Shown in pieces: positions 18,935 to 25,671 of a DNA stretch of 44,520 nucleotides; the first letter of the stretch is position 1; each line of letters begins with the position of its first letter. The notes beneath the pieces are model-generated. The model worked only from the letters and a program-made list of their open reading frames with translations, had not been told where the DNA came from and did no database searches. Origin of the DNA: Pseudomonadota bacterium (GTDB taxonomy: Bacteria > Pseudomonadota > Gammaproteobacteria > Burkholderiales > Rhodocyclaceae); contig JAFEFM010000112.1 in NCBI GenBank assembly GCA_018240585.1, positions 1 through 44,520 on the forward strand, read 5' to 3'. The position numbers were made by a program, and so were the translations under genes.

Positions 18935-20509
18935 TACACGTGTAAAACTGGGCACCAGATCGGTGCCCAGTTTTTCTTTGTGGGCACGGATTGCAGCGGC
19001 CAGTTTGGCCTTGTTCCCTCGGATTGTCGCCTGGCTGTCGGTGACGATGATGTCCTCCACCAACAACTGAAGGTAGCGCTTCGCAAAGGCCGGGTCGTCT
19101 AGCTTTTTCCGCACTCCCTTGCAGAATCGTTCCACCATGCTCGGCAGTACCTGCTCGACCGGTGCTGCCATGCTCTGGTACAGGCGGGTGATCTCCTGTT
19201 GCAGCGCTTCCCGCGAGGTCTTCAGGGTCTCCAGCCGCTTCTGCAACAGGTCGTCGAGCGGGATGGTCCCTTTCTCGATGGCTTCGTAGAGCCGGTTGAG
19301 TCCCGCCTCTGCAGTTTGTTTCTGGCGACTCAATGCATTGATCCGCGCCTGTTGATCCTCACGGGACTCCCGCACCGTCTTCCGCATTTCGACCAGGATC
19401 GCATTCATGCGCTCGGGAGCGAGCAAGCGATCGGCCATCGTATCGAGAATCTTCCGGTCGAACGCCTCGGCCGGCAGGTTACGGCTGTGGCAATTCGCCC
19501 CTCCCTTCGCCATTCGCGCCGAGCACTTGTAGTAGCGGTAGTTCCCGCTCTTGCCTGTCGCGAGGGTCATCGCTGCGCCGCATTCGCATTTCACGATACC
19601 CGTCAGCAATGTCGGGTTTCCCACCACTCGCGGCGGCGTCTTTTTGGGAGATCGAATTTCGCGCAGCTCGCTGACTCGTTCGAAGGTCTCGGCGTCGATG
19701 ATCGCCTCGGACTCAACCGAGATCCATTCGGATGCCGGCCGAATCTCTCCCGTCTTCGAGTTCTTGACGTTGAAGTAATGCTCGCCCACGTAGGCGCGGC
19801 TCGAGAGGATGTCCTGCATCTTCTGGATGCGCCAGGGCCGGCCGCGCATGGTGATGCCGAGATCCGTGAGGTGCTTGACGATTTCCTTCATCCCCATCGT
19901 CTTGCCGCCCAAGCCGTTCAGATACCAGCGGTAGATGTCGCGGACGACCGCTGCCTCATCCTCATTGATGGCGAGTTTCTTCTTTTTCCGGCCACGGGCG
20001 CCGCTGACATCGGTTGTGATCGTCATGTACCCGTATGGCGGCTGCGAAGCGCTATAGAACCCCATGCGTGCGTTCTGGCACATCGCTCGGTGGGTGTGCT
20101 TCGCGTTTTCCCGCGAGGAATGAGCGTCGAAGAGGCTGGTCATCTGTCGCATGAACTTCGCGTTCTCGCCCTCACCGAAATCCTGAGTGATGGCGAACAA
20201 CGTCACGCCTTTCTTTTCCAGCTCATGTTCGTGAGTCAGGAATCCCAGCAGATCCCTATAGAACCTGCTCTGGCTATGGACGACCACCCCATCGAATGGG
20301 CGGGGCTTGAGGCGAGATTCGTCCATCATTCGATTGAACTCGGGCCGCTTGTCGTCGCTTGTCGCCGTTCCCGCTTCGACGTACTCGCGCACGACCCGAT
20401 ACCCGTGCCCAGCCGCCCATTCGTGCATTGACCGCAACTGGTCGGGAACGGAAAGATCGTTCTGCAGCTGCCGGCCAGTGCTGACGCGGGCGTAGAGGGC
20501 GACACGCAC
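18869..20509 (-). CDS. Large serine recombinase (element integrase)
   Basis: This enzyme integrates and excises the element. The 546-residue protein has the resolvase domain at about 1-145, with nucleophile Ser10 in ALYARVSTGRQ and helix-E residues SRENAKHTHRAM. A recombinase domain follows, then a zinc ribbon at about 325-370 (KCECGAAMTL, YYKCSARMAKGGANCHSR) with a coiled coil behind it. I chose the GTG at 20509 because AAGGAG lies 6 bases before it and the serine then falls at position 10; an ATG 51 bp upstream is in frame. The last 18 codons (RDDSNVRPLPSEGSTLSS) and the stop are antisense to tRNA-Arg, so the gene crosses attL. Confidence 0.92.
   Translation of the reverse strand: MRVALYARVSTGRQLQNDLSVPDQLRSMHEWAAGHGYRVVREYVEAGTATSDDKRPEFNRMMDESRLKPRPFDGVVVHSQSRFYRDLLGFLTHEHELEKKGVTLFAITQDFGEGENAKFMRQMTSLFDAHSSRENAKHTHRAMCQNARMGFYSASQPPYGYMTITTDVSGARGRKKKKLAINEDEAAVVRDIYRWYLNGLGGKTMGMKEIVKHLTDLGITMRGRPWRIQKMQDILSSRAYVGEHYFNVKNSKTGEIRPASEWISVESEAIIDAETFERVSELREIRSPKKTPPRVVGNPTLLTGIVKCECGAAMTLATGKSGNYRYYKCSARMAKGGANCHSRNLPAEAFDRKILDTMADRLLAPERMNAILVEMRKTVRESREDQQARINALSRQKQTAEAGLNRLYEAIEKGTIPLDDLLQKRLETLKTSREALQQEITRLYQSMAAPVEQVLPSMVERFCKGVRKKLDDPAFAKRYLQLLVEDIIVTDSQATIRGNKAKLAAAIRAHKEKLGTDLVPSFTRVWRARDDSNVRPLPSEGSTLSS
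18917..18938 (+). repeat. attL: left element junction in the tRNA-Arg 3' end
   Basis: Positions 18917-18938 match 44387-44408 at 19 of 22 bases, with differences only at the 4th, 9th and 19th bases. The exact shared core is GGCGCGCCA (18926-18934), the end of the acceptor stem plus CCA. The copies lie exactly 25,470 bp apart. The tRNA side belongs to the chromosome and the right side to the element. Confidence 0.85.
18944..18979 (+). terminator. Element-borne intrinsic terminator just after tRNA-Arg
   Basis: Two perfect 13-base arms (AAAACTGGGCACC, 18944-18956, and its complement 18962-18974) flank a 5-base loop. The descending T-rich tract TTTTTCTTT (18971-18979) overlaps the end of the second arm. 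This should stop transcription leaving the tRNA. The first arm also forms half of the reconstructed attP inverted repeat. The hairpin lies inside the 3' part of the minus-strand recombinase gene. Confidence 0.75.
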
Positions 20510-20547
20510 GAGATTCTCCTTGGTGATTTGGGTTGTCGGATGCGCGA

Positions 20548-20811
20548 TCAGTAACGACACTTTGGCCGATCGTCGGCCTCCCCATCCGTCCAGTCAGCGA
20601 GCGCAAGAATTTCACTTTGGACGCTGGCGAACAGTTCGACCTCGCCGGGCAGAAGTGGAATGTCGTTCGGGATGTCGTGGAAGTGGATTCGAAGACTCTC
20701 CACGGCGAATTCTTCTAGCAGCCAGCACGCATAGCCGAGGCTGTCGAGCATCTCGATGGCACGAATCAGGCGGTCGGCGGCATCGTGTTCATGAATGGTT
20801 GCAGCGCTCAT
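20548..20811 (-). CDS. 87-aa acidic protein between relaxase and recombinase
   Basis: A small acidic protein starting MSAATIHEHDAADRLIRAIE and containing LDSLGYACWLLEEFAVESLRIHFHDIPNDIP. I do not recognise a family. Its ATG overlaps the relaxase stop as ATGA, and the recombinase GTG follows its stop by 38 bp, so it is co-expressed with both. Its size and position next to the integrase make it one candidate for a recombination directionality factor, but no motif supports this; a relaxase accessory role is equally possible. An open frame upstream of the ATG overlaps the relaxase and was discarded. Confidence 0.7.
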   Translation of the reverse strand: MSAATIHEHDAADRLIRAIEMLDSLGYACWLLEEFAVESLRIHFHDIPNDIPLLPGEVELFASVQSEILALADWTDGEADDRPKCRY

Positions 20812-21734
20812 GGTTTGATCTCCAGTGCCGGCTGAATGTCTGAGGTAGAGGGTGGGGTTGTGATCTCGTGATCCGGATCCTGCATTGCGGCGATTCGGGC
20901 GAGTTCTTCGCGAAACCCCTTGATTGGCGGGAACTCGATCTCGGAGAGATCGTGGGTCTTGGCGCGCAGCTCGGCGGCTTTGATGCCGAGGCGGCGCGTC
21001 GGATTGTGGGTGCCTCCGGCGGGATCGACTACCACCCAGTCTCGTCGGTCGCCTTTTGCAAGCTGGTAACCGCGCAGTTCCAACTGCATGAGAAACTCCA
21101 CCCCGGTTTCGGACGTCGACCACGCCCATGCCAAGTCGGCATCGATCGTCTTTAGGGGGAGGGCGGTGCGCTTCGCCTGTTGCTCTTCCTTGCGGTTCCG
21201 TCGCGATCTTGGGGGGCGTTGCCCCGGGGCGCAGGTAAAGGGTCCCGGAATCACCGGAAGTTCGAAAAGCGCCTCGATCTCACGGGCGACCATTTCCTGC
21301 TTGCGGTAGTTGTGCGAAAGATGAACGGCCTTCAGGGACATCGGGTCGATCCGATTTGCGACAAGGTGGTAATGGGCGCGGCCCTTCTTCCGGTGTTTGA
21401 CCAGAAACCACTGATGGTCGTCGGAAAAACCAAGCGCTCGGAGCAATCGCCTAGCCGCTGCTTCTGCCTGCGTGTCGGTAAGCGCTTTCCCATTCGCCCG
21501 GCCGGGGTTGAGTGCGGCGGAGTAGTATGCCTTCTTGGCCTTTGAGCCCGACGCAACGCCCTGCATCTCGCGGGCAGCAGCGACAAGGTCAGTGCCGGCG
21601 AACAGGTTATAGGCGCAGACGACGCTGACTTCGTCGTTCCAGTCGGCCGTCTCCGGTTTTGCCGGATCGACCAGTTTGAGCAGATGGCTGACAAGGGGAG
21701 GAAGCCTCTCAACAACGCTGGCCTCGATGATCAC
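20808..21734 (-). CDS. Relaxase/mobilization nuclease (MobA/VirD2-like)
   Basis: The relaxase nicks oriT and pilots the strand during conjugative transfer. The 308-residue protein begins at a GTG overlapping the MobC-like stop (GTGA). It has an N-terminal relaxase domain with CAYNLFAGTDL, AYYSAALNPG and the metal-binding motif GRAHYHLVANRIDP (His-x-His plus Asn). The conserved spacing matches the Pfam Relaxase family. The C-terminal half (LAWAWSTSETGVEFLMQLEL, GYQLAKGDRRDWVVVD) is seen in short relaxases of integrated elements. It is shorter than plasmid MobA proteins and has no primase domain. Confidence 0.85.
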   Translation of the reverse strand: MIIEASVVERLPPLVSHLLKLVDPAKPETADWNDEVSVVCAYNLFAGTDLVAAAREMQGVASGSKAKKAYYSAALNPGRANGKALTDTQAEAAARRLLRALGFSDDHQWFLVKHRKKGRAHYHLVANRIDPMSLKAVHLSHNYRKQEMVAREIEALFELPVIPGPFTCAPGQRPPRSRRNRKEEQQAKRTALPLKTIDADLAWAWSTSETGVEFLMQLELRGYQLAKGDRRDWVVVDPAGGTHNPTRRLGIKAAELRAKTHDLSEIEFPPIKGFREELARIAAMQDPDHEITTPPSTSDIQPALEIKP

Positions 21735-22108
21735 GCAAGCAACTTCGCGAGCTGATTGATCAACCTTCGACAATCGTCGATCGCGGTGCTGAGATCGTTG
21801 CTGGCGTTCAGTCGCTGTTCGCGGTTTGCATGGCGGGCGATTTGATTCAAGTTGGAGCCAACTTTCCCCAGTTGCCCGGTTAGCTGCGCCAGCGCCTTGC
21901 GGTCTGGGGAGGGCAGCTTCTTGCGGGGGCGGCGAATCTTTGTCTCCAGCGCAGCTTGGAGCAAAACCGCGGATACCGACATGCCGAGGTCTTCGGCGAG
22001 CTTCGTGATCTGCACAGCTTCGGCGGGCAGCGCTCGGCAACGCAGCGTTATCGTGCGCCGACGCTTGTTCGAGCTCTTCTTTCGGGCGGGTTTTTCTTCG
22101 ACGGTCAT
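21731..22108 (-). CDS. MobC-like relaxosome accessory protein
   Basis: A 125-residue basic protein starting MTVEEKPARKKSSNKRRRTI. It has a predicted ribbon-helix-helix part (RTITLRCRALPAEAVQITKLAEDLGMSVSAV) and the MobC/NikA-type motif LTGQLGKVGSNLNQIARHAN. Such proteins bind oriT and help the relaxase open the strands. I chose the ATG at 22108, preceded by GGAGA, over one 42 bp upstream. Its stop overlaps the relaxase start. The candidate oriT lies just upstream. Confidence 0.85.
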   Translation of the reverse strand: MTVEEKPARKKSSNKRRRTITLRCRALPAEAVQITKLAEDLGMSVSAVLLQAALETKIRRPRKKLPSPDRKALAQLTGQLGKVGSNLNQIARHANREQRLNASNDLSTAIDDCRRLINQLAKLLA

Positions 22109-22150
22109 GTTGCTCTCCGGACGGTATTTCGCCAATGAGAGCAGCGACAA

Positions 22151-22517
22151 ATTTCAATGTAAACAAATGCATACGATAAATAATTGCACTTTCGTTATGC
22201 AAATCAGCGCTCATTCCAAAAGGTCCGCGTCCTGTGCGGAGATATCGGAATTGCGTTTTTCTCGACTGGTTGCGAAAAAGTCTTCTCATGCCTCGAAAGA
22301 AGTGCCTGGGGGATGCAAGGGGGTACCCCCCTTGCCGGGGATCGAACGGGGCCAGCGGCCCCTTCGCAAGCGTGCGGTGCGGTAGCACCGCGCATGGCTT
22401 GCCTGCCCGTTTCTTCCGGTTGCCCTACGGAAATCAGGGAGTAGGGGCTACATTGCAGCGGTCGGCAGCGGTGGAGCAGCGCCTCGCAACGCATGTCCGA
22501 CGGCCCTGCGCTACGGT
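22151..22517. other. Noncoding region upstream of mobC with candidate oriT
   Basis: No gene is supported here. It holds three strong inverted repeats close together. Two 9-base arms (GCAAGGGGG and its complement) flank TAC at 22315-22335. GGGGCC-AGC-GGCCCC lies at 22348-22362, and GCGGTGC-GGTA-GCACCGC at 22374-22391. This arrangement, directly in front of mobC-relaxase genes, is typical of an origin of transfer; the nick would lie beside one of the repeats. Bases 22151-22200 are AT-rich and may hold the mobC promoter, but no convincing boxes are seen. Confidence 0.6.
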
Positions 22518-23078
22518 CTAGAATTCTCCCCCGTCGCTACCTTCGGAGCCCTCCGCAGTCGGCGGGAAGAACCGCTCATACATCTCCGGCGGGATGATGT
22601 CGGCCAGGGTCATGCCCCGAACCGCCAGATAGATCTCCTTCTTGGCCTCGTCGTTGAGCACGACGCCCTCGGCTTCCAGTGCAGCCACTACCTGATCCTC
22701 GGCCTCGGTCTGCACGTCACCCCAGTGCGCGATGGCGAGCTTGGGCCAGCATTCGGCTTGCGACAGCCAATCGAACCAGCGCGTTACCGACGGCTGCTCC
22801 ACCGACGTGTCGAGCACGCGTTCCCGCAACAGTGTGGCTGCGTCGTGGGTCGCCGCCTCGCCCAGCGCCCGCTGCAGATGCGTCACAGCGCCCCGGATCA
22901 GATTCAGATCGACGCGCTTTGCCTCGGCGAACAGGTGTTCAGCGTCGTCCGAGCTGCGCGCCGCATCGAGCGCATACGTCTGCGCCCATTGGTCGTGGAG
23001 CCGCTCCGACACATCCCCGTTCGCGAAGAAGGTCGAGCGGAACTGGTTCTGTCGCAATTCACGCGTTCCCGAAGACAT
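22518..23078 (-). CDS. 186-aa protein of unknown function in the mobile operon
   Basis: The protein starts MSSGTRELRQNQFRSTFFAN and appears all-helical and acidic, ending TAEGSEGSDGGEF. No catalytic motif is visible. The ATG at 23078 has an AAGGGGG ribosome site at about the right distance; a TTG 21 bp upstream is in frame. It is downstream of the AAA ATPase gene (83-bp gap) on the same strand and is probably an accessory of that gene. I do not recognise the family. Confidence 0.7.
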   Translation of the reverse strand: MSSGTRELRQNQFRSTFFANGDVSERLHDQWAQTYALDAARSSDDAEHLFAEAKRVDLNLIRGAVTHLQRALGEAATHDAATLLRERVLDTSVEQPSVTRWFDWLSQAECWPKLAIAHWGDVQTEAEDQVVAALEAEGVVLNDEAKKEIYLAVRGMTLADIIPPEMYERFFPPTAEGSEGSDGGEF

Positions 23079-23161
23079 CGCATTTCCCCCTTTACTCAAA
23101 ATTCCTCAAGTAATCTGGTCAAACCCCAGCACCGACAGGATGTCGGCCCGCGGTGGGCCCC

Positions 23162-24277
23162 TCACACAAATCCAATGCGCCCCGGCCGGTCGTCCTCCTG
23201 CGTCGGGGAGATCACCACCTCCGGCAAGTCGAACCGCAGGGCCTGAGCGAGCGCGGCCCGCAGCAGCCGCTTCGCATCGCGCACGTTGCCGCGGATCAGG
23301 ATGTCTTCGTACTCGCGGGACAAGCGCTCTGGGAAGCGTTCGATCAGCTGAAACTCCGCAAGGAGATTCGCGTAGAGCTTCTGGCACAAACTGCGCAGAC
23401 TGGCCTCGCTCGGCGCCCCGACCGGAATCTCCACGAACCGACTTCGCAGCGCCTCATGGAGCTGTTCCGGGTGGTTGGCCGTCAGCACCCAGTTCACCCG
23501 CGACGCATCGATCGGCAGCCATGGAACCGACTTGTCGCAGAACCTTGCCGCCGTGTGCGGTTCGGCCAACTGGTAGAGCGCGCCGAGCGGGTCGCCCCAA
23601 TTCTTGGCTGCTTTCTCGCATTCATCCAGCATAAAAAGGGGGTTGGCGATGGAGCCCTGAACGATTGACTCGAACACCAAACCGGGCTTCGAGTTGGACC
23701 AGTACGTCTCGCTGCCGCCGAGGCTTGCGGCCGCCTGCGCCGATGACATCGAGATCACCTGAACGGGAACACCGAGGAGTTCGCCCAACCGAAGGCAGAA
23801 GTCGGTCTTGCCGACCCCCGGCCCCCCGGTCAGCAACAGGCGCAACCCCGTCAAGGCGCCGCCCGACCGTCTTGCCAAGGCTTCCTCGCCGAGGAGGTAG
23901 TCGACCGCCGCCCGAAAATTCGGGTGTGAGGTTGCGAGCTGGGCCAGAGAATTCGCCAGCGACGGGCCCGCCACCGCGCCGAGCACCCGCAGGTTGCCGC
24001 GCTCGTTCAACACGGCGCGAATGCGCTCCTCGCGCTTCTCGACGTCGCGATCCCCGACCAAGGCCTCGTAGTTTGTCAGCGGCACCTCGAAGACAGGGAC
24101 CAGGGGAGCGTTGTCGGGGATCGATCCCATTGCTGCCTGCCGTGCGGCCGCCGACCGCACGCGGATCGCGGCGATCTGGCGACGCAGTTGCTCCAACGGC
24201 TCGCTGGGAGCCGAGAGTGGAGCAGGGCGGGCGGGCGAGCGTCGGCGCACGGCCTTTTGCACGGCAGTCGTCACCAT
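23162..24277 (-). CDS. Lon-like AAA family ATPase
   Basis: A 371-residue ATPase. After a basic, low-complexity N-terminus (VRRRSPARPAP) and a linker comes an AAA module resembling that of Lon. Walker A is TGGPGVGKTDF, Walker B is FMLDECEKAAKNWGDP, sensor 1 lies in VLTANHPEQL and an arginine finger probably lies in ALRSRFVEIPV. There is no Lon Ser-Lys protease domain, so it is not a protease by itself. The start overlaps no gene; its GAGGT ribosome site abuts the stop of the upstream GIY-YIG-like gene (10-bp gap). A remodelling role in mobile-element maintenance or defence is inference. Confidence 0.8.
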   Translation of the reverse strand: MVTTAVQKAVRRRSPARPAPLSAPSEPLEQLRRQIAAIRVRSAAARQAAMGSIPDNAPLVPVFEVPLTNYEALVGDRDVEKREERIRAVLNERGNLRVLGAVAGPSLANSLAQLATSHPNFRAAVDYLLGEEALARRSGGALTGLRLLLTGGPGVGKTDFCLRLGELLGVPVQVISMSSAQAAASLGGSETYWSNSKPGLVFESIVQGSIANPLFMLDECEKAAKNWGDPLGALYQLAEPHTAARFCDKSVPWLPIDASRVNWVLTANHPEQLHEALRSRFVEIPVGAPSEASLRSLCQKLYANLLAEFQLIERFPERLSREYEDILIRGNVRDAKRLLRAALAQALRFDLPEVVISPTQEDDRPGRIGFV

Positions 24278-24287
24278 GGCTGCGACC

Positions 24288-25184
24288 TCAGTGGGCGTTC
24301 CCGGGGTTGGCGCCGCGACGGCGAGTCGGATCGCTGGCCGCGACCGTCACCGGCAGATGGGCAATGGCCTCCTCCAGTGCTCGCCGCGCATCCCGATCAA
24401 GCAGCGGATCGGCCTCGTCATTGGCATCGCCGACCGATTCAGGGATCCGGTAATACTCACGGCCATGCGTCGCATCGGTGGCCACGAACTCGGGAAGATC
24501 GAGGAACCGCCAGCGGCCGCTGCCGCCCTCGACGGTGACCGCCACGTCGGCCAGCGCGACGAGTGCCTGCCCCCAGTCGGAGACGCGGTGGGCTCCCTCC
24601 GTCGACCAGCATTCAGGTTCCGTCTCGCGCCGGACGATCCGGGAGAGGTAACGGCGATTGTCGTAGCTCAACACGCTATCGAACTGCCGCTCCCCGAGGC
24701 GATCGACCACGGCCTCGGCACCAGCAAGCGCAGCGTTGCGCAACTCGCCCTCGGCCACGAGCGCGCGCTGATCGCGTTCGGCGTCCGTCGGGCGTGCCGG
24801 CCGCACACCGAGTTGCGGATTGCGGGCGCGGTGCGCCTGGATCAGGCCATCGATGCTCCGGGTGACGCGGTATTCGGTGCCGCGTCGAGCGGCGACGGTC
24901 TCCAAGAAGGTGAGCGCCTCTTCGACGATGTCCCCCTGGAACCACTCGCTGAATCCGTCCCGCCGACGCCCCTGCCGGTCGCGCCGGGGCCCGAAGGCGA
25001 TATGCAGGATCTGCTCGATCTTGTGGGTGTCGACCTCGACGATCACGGCGCTGGAGAGATCGATCTCCGGATAGGTGCAAGCGAGCGTCGTGATGCGGTC
25101 CAGCGGCGCACCGTTGCGGGTGCGACCGATTTTTGCGCGGGAGCGGTCGTGGGTGGGGAGGATGTAAACGTGGTGGGCGCGCAT
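24288..25184 (-). CDS. GIY-YIG-like (T5orf172/MUG113-type) protein
   Basis: A 298-residue protein. The first 90 residues resemble the GIY-YIG-type T5orf172 domain: HHVYIL, then AKIGRT, then LDRITTL, then a helix with EVDTHKIEQILHIAF. That order is the usual strand, IGxT and arginine/glutamate layout. The remaining 200 residues are charged and unfamiliar. I chose the ATG at 25184, with AAGGAG in front, because the frame upstream overlaps the palindromic operator. It is the first gene of the minus-strand operon. Nuclease activity is possible but not certain from these motifs. Confidence 0.7.
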   Translation of the reverse strand: MRAHHVYILPTHDRSRAKIGRTRNGAPLDRITTLACTYPEIDLSSAVIVEVDTHKIEQILHIAFGPRRDRQGRRRDGFSEWFQGDIVEEALTFLETVAARRGTEYRVTRSIDGLIQAHRARNPQLGVRPARPTDAERDQRALVAEGELRNAALAGAEAVVDRLGERQFDSVLSYDNRRYLSRIVRRETEPECWSTEGAHRVSDWGQALVALADVAVTVEGGSGRWRFLDLPEFVATDATHGREYYRIPESVGDANDEADPLLDRDARRALEEAIAHLPVTVAASDPTRRRGANPGNAH

Positions 25185-25217
25185 ATCTTTTCTCCTTGCT
25201 GTTGATGGGCATATGGC

Positions 25218-25233
25218 GATGCGTATACGCATC
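25218..25233. promoter_or_regulatory. 16-bp perfect palindrome, likely operator
   Basis: GATGCGTATACGCATC is a perfect 16-bp inverted repeat between the leftward promoter and the first gene of the mobile operon. It covers the expected early transcribed region, a classic repressor site. The small HTH protein encoded divergently is the obvious candidate to bind it. Confidence 0.6.
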
Positions 25234-25244
25234 ACGCGATGCTC

Positions 25245-25272
25245 ATTATGCACATACCGAGAAGCCTGTCAA
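25245..25272 (-). promoter_or_regulatory. Sigma70-type promoter of the mobile operon
   Basis: Read on the minus strand, TTGACA (25272-25267) and CATAAT (25250-25245) are separated by 16 bp, a near-consensus promoter. Transcription would start around 25238, next to the palindrome, and run into the GIY-YIG-like, ATPase, mobilization and recombinase genes. Confidence 0.65.
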
Positions 25273-25316
25273 GTTCATCTGATATATTTATGCTTCAGCT
25301 GAACTCAGGACGAGCC

Positions 25317-25562
25317 ATGCTCAGATTTCGCTTGAAGGAACTGCTTGCGGAGAAGGAGTTTCGCGAGGGGCGAGTGATTACGATGGTTGAAGTCGCCAAT
25401 GCCACGGGAATTCATCGCATGACATTGTCGAAATTAGCGAATCATCGCGGATACAATCCAACTGCCGACGTCCTCGATCGCCTTTGCAGCTATTTCAACT
25501 GCCGCATCGAGCAACTCGTCGAGCACATCCCCGGGGTGCCCCATTCCGGGGATCCTGACTAG
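25317..25562 (+). CDS. Small XRE/Cro-type HTH regulator
   Basis: An 81-residue protein, MLRFRLKELLAEKEF onward, with a helix-turn-helix at about 25-50 (MVEVANATGIHRMTLSKLAN) followed by DVLDRLCSYFNCRIEQLVEH. This is the layout of short Cro/CI-type regulators. AGGA lies 7 bp before the ATG; an upstream in-frame ATG at 25290 is less likely. It is divergent from the mobile operon, with the 16-bp palindrome between them, and lies 109 bp before the RT-nitrilase gene on the same strand. It may therefore control both transfer and defence genes. Binding is inference. Confidence 0.88.
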   Translation: MLRFRLKELLAEKEFREGRVITMVEVANATGIHRMTLSKLANHRGYNPTADVLDRLCSYFNCRIEQLVEHIPGVPHSGDPD

Positions 25563-25671
25563 CAGTATTCGCACGGCACCTCGTCCCATCGCGGATCTAC
25601 ACCGATTGAACTCGGCAAGCGGCTTGTAAGCAACGCTATGCACAACATAACAACGTGACGGAGAAGCGGCT

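Noticed and set aside
18753-18935. Short frames such as MARPRRFERPTPAFGG antisense to the tRNA
   Set aside because: These are the familiar spurious translations of a tRNA gene and its flank. Only the recombinase frame crosses it as part of a larger real protein.
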